NCBI GenBank assembly: GCA_030830765.1 | Contig: JAURMJ010000029.1 | Location: 1 to 7,473 of the forward strand | Origin: Quisquiliibacterium sp. | GTDB lineage: Bacteria; Pseudomonadota; Gammaproteobacteria; Burkholderiales; Burkholderiaceae_E | Direction of reading: 5' to 3' | DNA: 7,473 bases | Shown here: one piece after another, positions 6,601-7,473 of the stretch | Position numbering within the stretch: the stretch's first letter is position 1 | Layout: every line of letters begins with the position of its first letter | Program-made: the position numbers and the translations under genes | The notes under the pieces: model-generated | What the model was told of the DNA's origin: nothing | Seen by the model: the letters and a program-made list of their open reading frames with translations, nothing else | Database searches by the model: none

Positions 6601-7473
6601 ATGAATCCCACGATCGTTGACCGGCAGATCCCGGACGATTCTTATGCGGCACTTTGCGCCTCCGGCCTCAGTCCGGTTCTGGCCCGGCTTTATGCGGCCC
6701 GCGGAATCCGCCATTGCAATGAATTGTCCGACGAGTTGACGGGTCTGCTGGCGCCGGAACAGATGCTCGGCATCGAAGCCGCGGCGCAAAGACTGATGCG
6801 TGCGGCGCGCGAACAAGAATCGGTGCTGGTCGTTGCCGATTACGACTGTGATGGTGCCACCGCCTGTGCAGTCGCCATTCGTGGACTGCGGATGCATGGT
6901 CTCAGAGTCGACTATCTGGTGCCGAATCGCCTTGAGCACGGTTATGGACTGACCCCGACAATTGTCGATCTGGCCTGCGCCCATCCACGGCTAGGCAAAC
7001 CGACACTGATTGTGACCGTCGACAATGGTATTGCCAGCCTTGAAGGCGTTGCCCACGCAGGCAATCTGGGTATCGATGTCCTGATCACCGACCATCATCT
7101 GCCCGCCGATCAGCTTCCGGAAGCGGTTGCGATCGTCGATCCGAATCAACCTGGATGCCCGTTCGCGAGCAAACACCTGGCCGGTGTCGGCGTGATGTTC
7201 TATGTGTTGCTGGCCTTACGGGCCGCGATGCGTCGCGAAGCGATGTTCTCAATCGGCCAGGAACCCGCCCTGCAACAATTGCTCGATCTGGTCGCGCTGG
7301 GAACCGTCGCAGACCTGGTCCGACTGGATCGTAATAATCGACTGCTGGTGGCAGCCGGTCTGCGCCGGATTCGCGCAAACCGGGCACAACCGGGAATCCG
7401 CGCCTTGCTTGCAAGCGCCGGTCGCGATGCAAGACGCGCCGGTTGTAACGATCTGGGCTTTGCGGTCGGCCCG
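6601..7473 (+). CDS. recJ: Single-stranded-DNA-specific 5'-3' exonuclease RecJ (N-terminal part)
   Basis: RecJ degrades single-stranded DNA 5' to 3' in recombination (RecFOR pathway), mismatch repair and base-excision repair. The frame is open from ATG 6601 to the right edge, giving 291 codons, about half of the usual 560-580 residues. The DHH phosphoesterase motifs appear in order: VADYDCDG (D80, D82, D84), VTVDNG (D141), ITDHH (D164, H165, H166) and ALGTVADLV (D238). All metal-binding aspartates and histidines expected in this half are present. The window ends at GFAVGP, the beginning of the conserved GF.(L/V)GPR.NAAGR motif. The N-terminus (IVDRQIP, then SPVLARLYAARGI) agrees with proteobacterial RecJ, supporting the start. 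The DHHA1 domain and OB fold should lie beyond the edge. It follows the RpfE-like gene by 28 nt and is likely in the same transcript. Confidence 0.96.
   Translation, partial: MNPTIVDRQIPDDSYAALCASGLSPVLARLYAARGIRHCNELSDELTGLLAPEQMLGIEAAAQRLMRAAREQESVLVVADYDCDGATACAVAIRGLRMHGLRVDYLVPNRLEHGYGLTPTIVDLACAHPRLGKPTLIVTVDNGIASLEGVAHAGNLGIDVLITDHHLPADQLPEAVAIVDPNQPGCPFASKHLAGVGVMFYVLLALRAAMRREAMFSIGQEPALQQLLDLVALGTVADLVRLDRNNRLLVAAGLRRIRANRAQPGIRALLASAGRDARRAGCNDLGFAVGP

Noticed and set aside
6505..6984. 159-codon minus-strand open frame
   Set aside because: It is antisense to the end of the RpfE-like gene and the RecJ N-terminus, both supported by family motifs.
1..7473. CRISPR arrays, tRNA/rRNA genes, insertion sequences, Neisseria- or Haemophilus-type DNA uptake sequences
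   Set aside because: Reading both strands by eye showed no regularly spaced repeats, RNA gene motifs, transposase signatures, or enrichment of the known uptake words, despite the presence of comEC.

Overview
The window looks like ordinary chromosomal DNA from a Gram-negative, moderately GC-rich proteobacterium, most likely a betaproteobacterium. Three things point there: an outer-membrane lipoprotein exporter (Lol), a RpfE-like/COG4255 protein next to recJ, and the order comEC, TatD-family gene, lolD, lolC/F, (divergent) recJ, which I recall from Burkholderiales and relatives. No mobile element, CRISPR array, tRNA, rRNA or phage gene was seen. Coding density is very high; the largest non-coding gap is 165 bp.

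Layout. Positions 1-5330 are a four-gene minus-strand cluster read from right to left: a LolC/LolE-family permease (5330-4068), its ATPase LolD (start near 4075 or 3991, end 3305), a YjjV-like TatD hydrolase (3288-2497), and ComEC/Rec2 (start near 2417, running off the left edge at base 1). Junctions are tight: an 8-nt overlap between permease and lolD if lolD starts at 4075, 16 nt from lolD to the TatD gene, and 79 nt from there to comEC. The last gap and its edge are rich in inverted and direct repeats. Positions 5331-5495 are a divergent intergenic region. To its right, on the plus strand, lie a RpfE-like gene (5496-6572) and, after 28 nt, recJ (6601 to beyond the right edge).

How the genes work together. 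LolD plus the permease form the inner-membrane ABC complex that extracts outer-membrane lipoproteins and hands them to LolA. Only one permease is present; it carries a LolC-type LolA-binding hook, so the complex may be a homodimeric LolDF-like arrangement rather than LolCDE. ComEC (single-strand DNA import), RecJ (5'-3' ssDNA exonuclease) and the TatD family (some members are DNases) share a DNA-processing theme, but a functional link between them here is only inferred.

I found no convincing evidence of an undescribed system. The points most worth a second look are the structured tatD-comEC junction, the single hook-bearing Lol permease, the uncertain lolD start, and the uncharacterised RpfE-like protein beside recJ.
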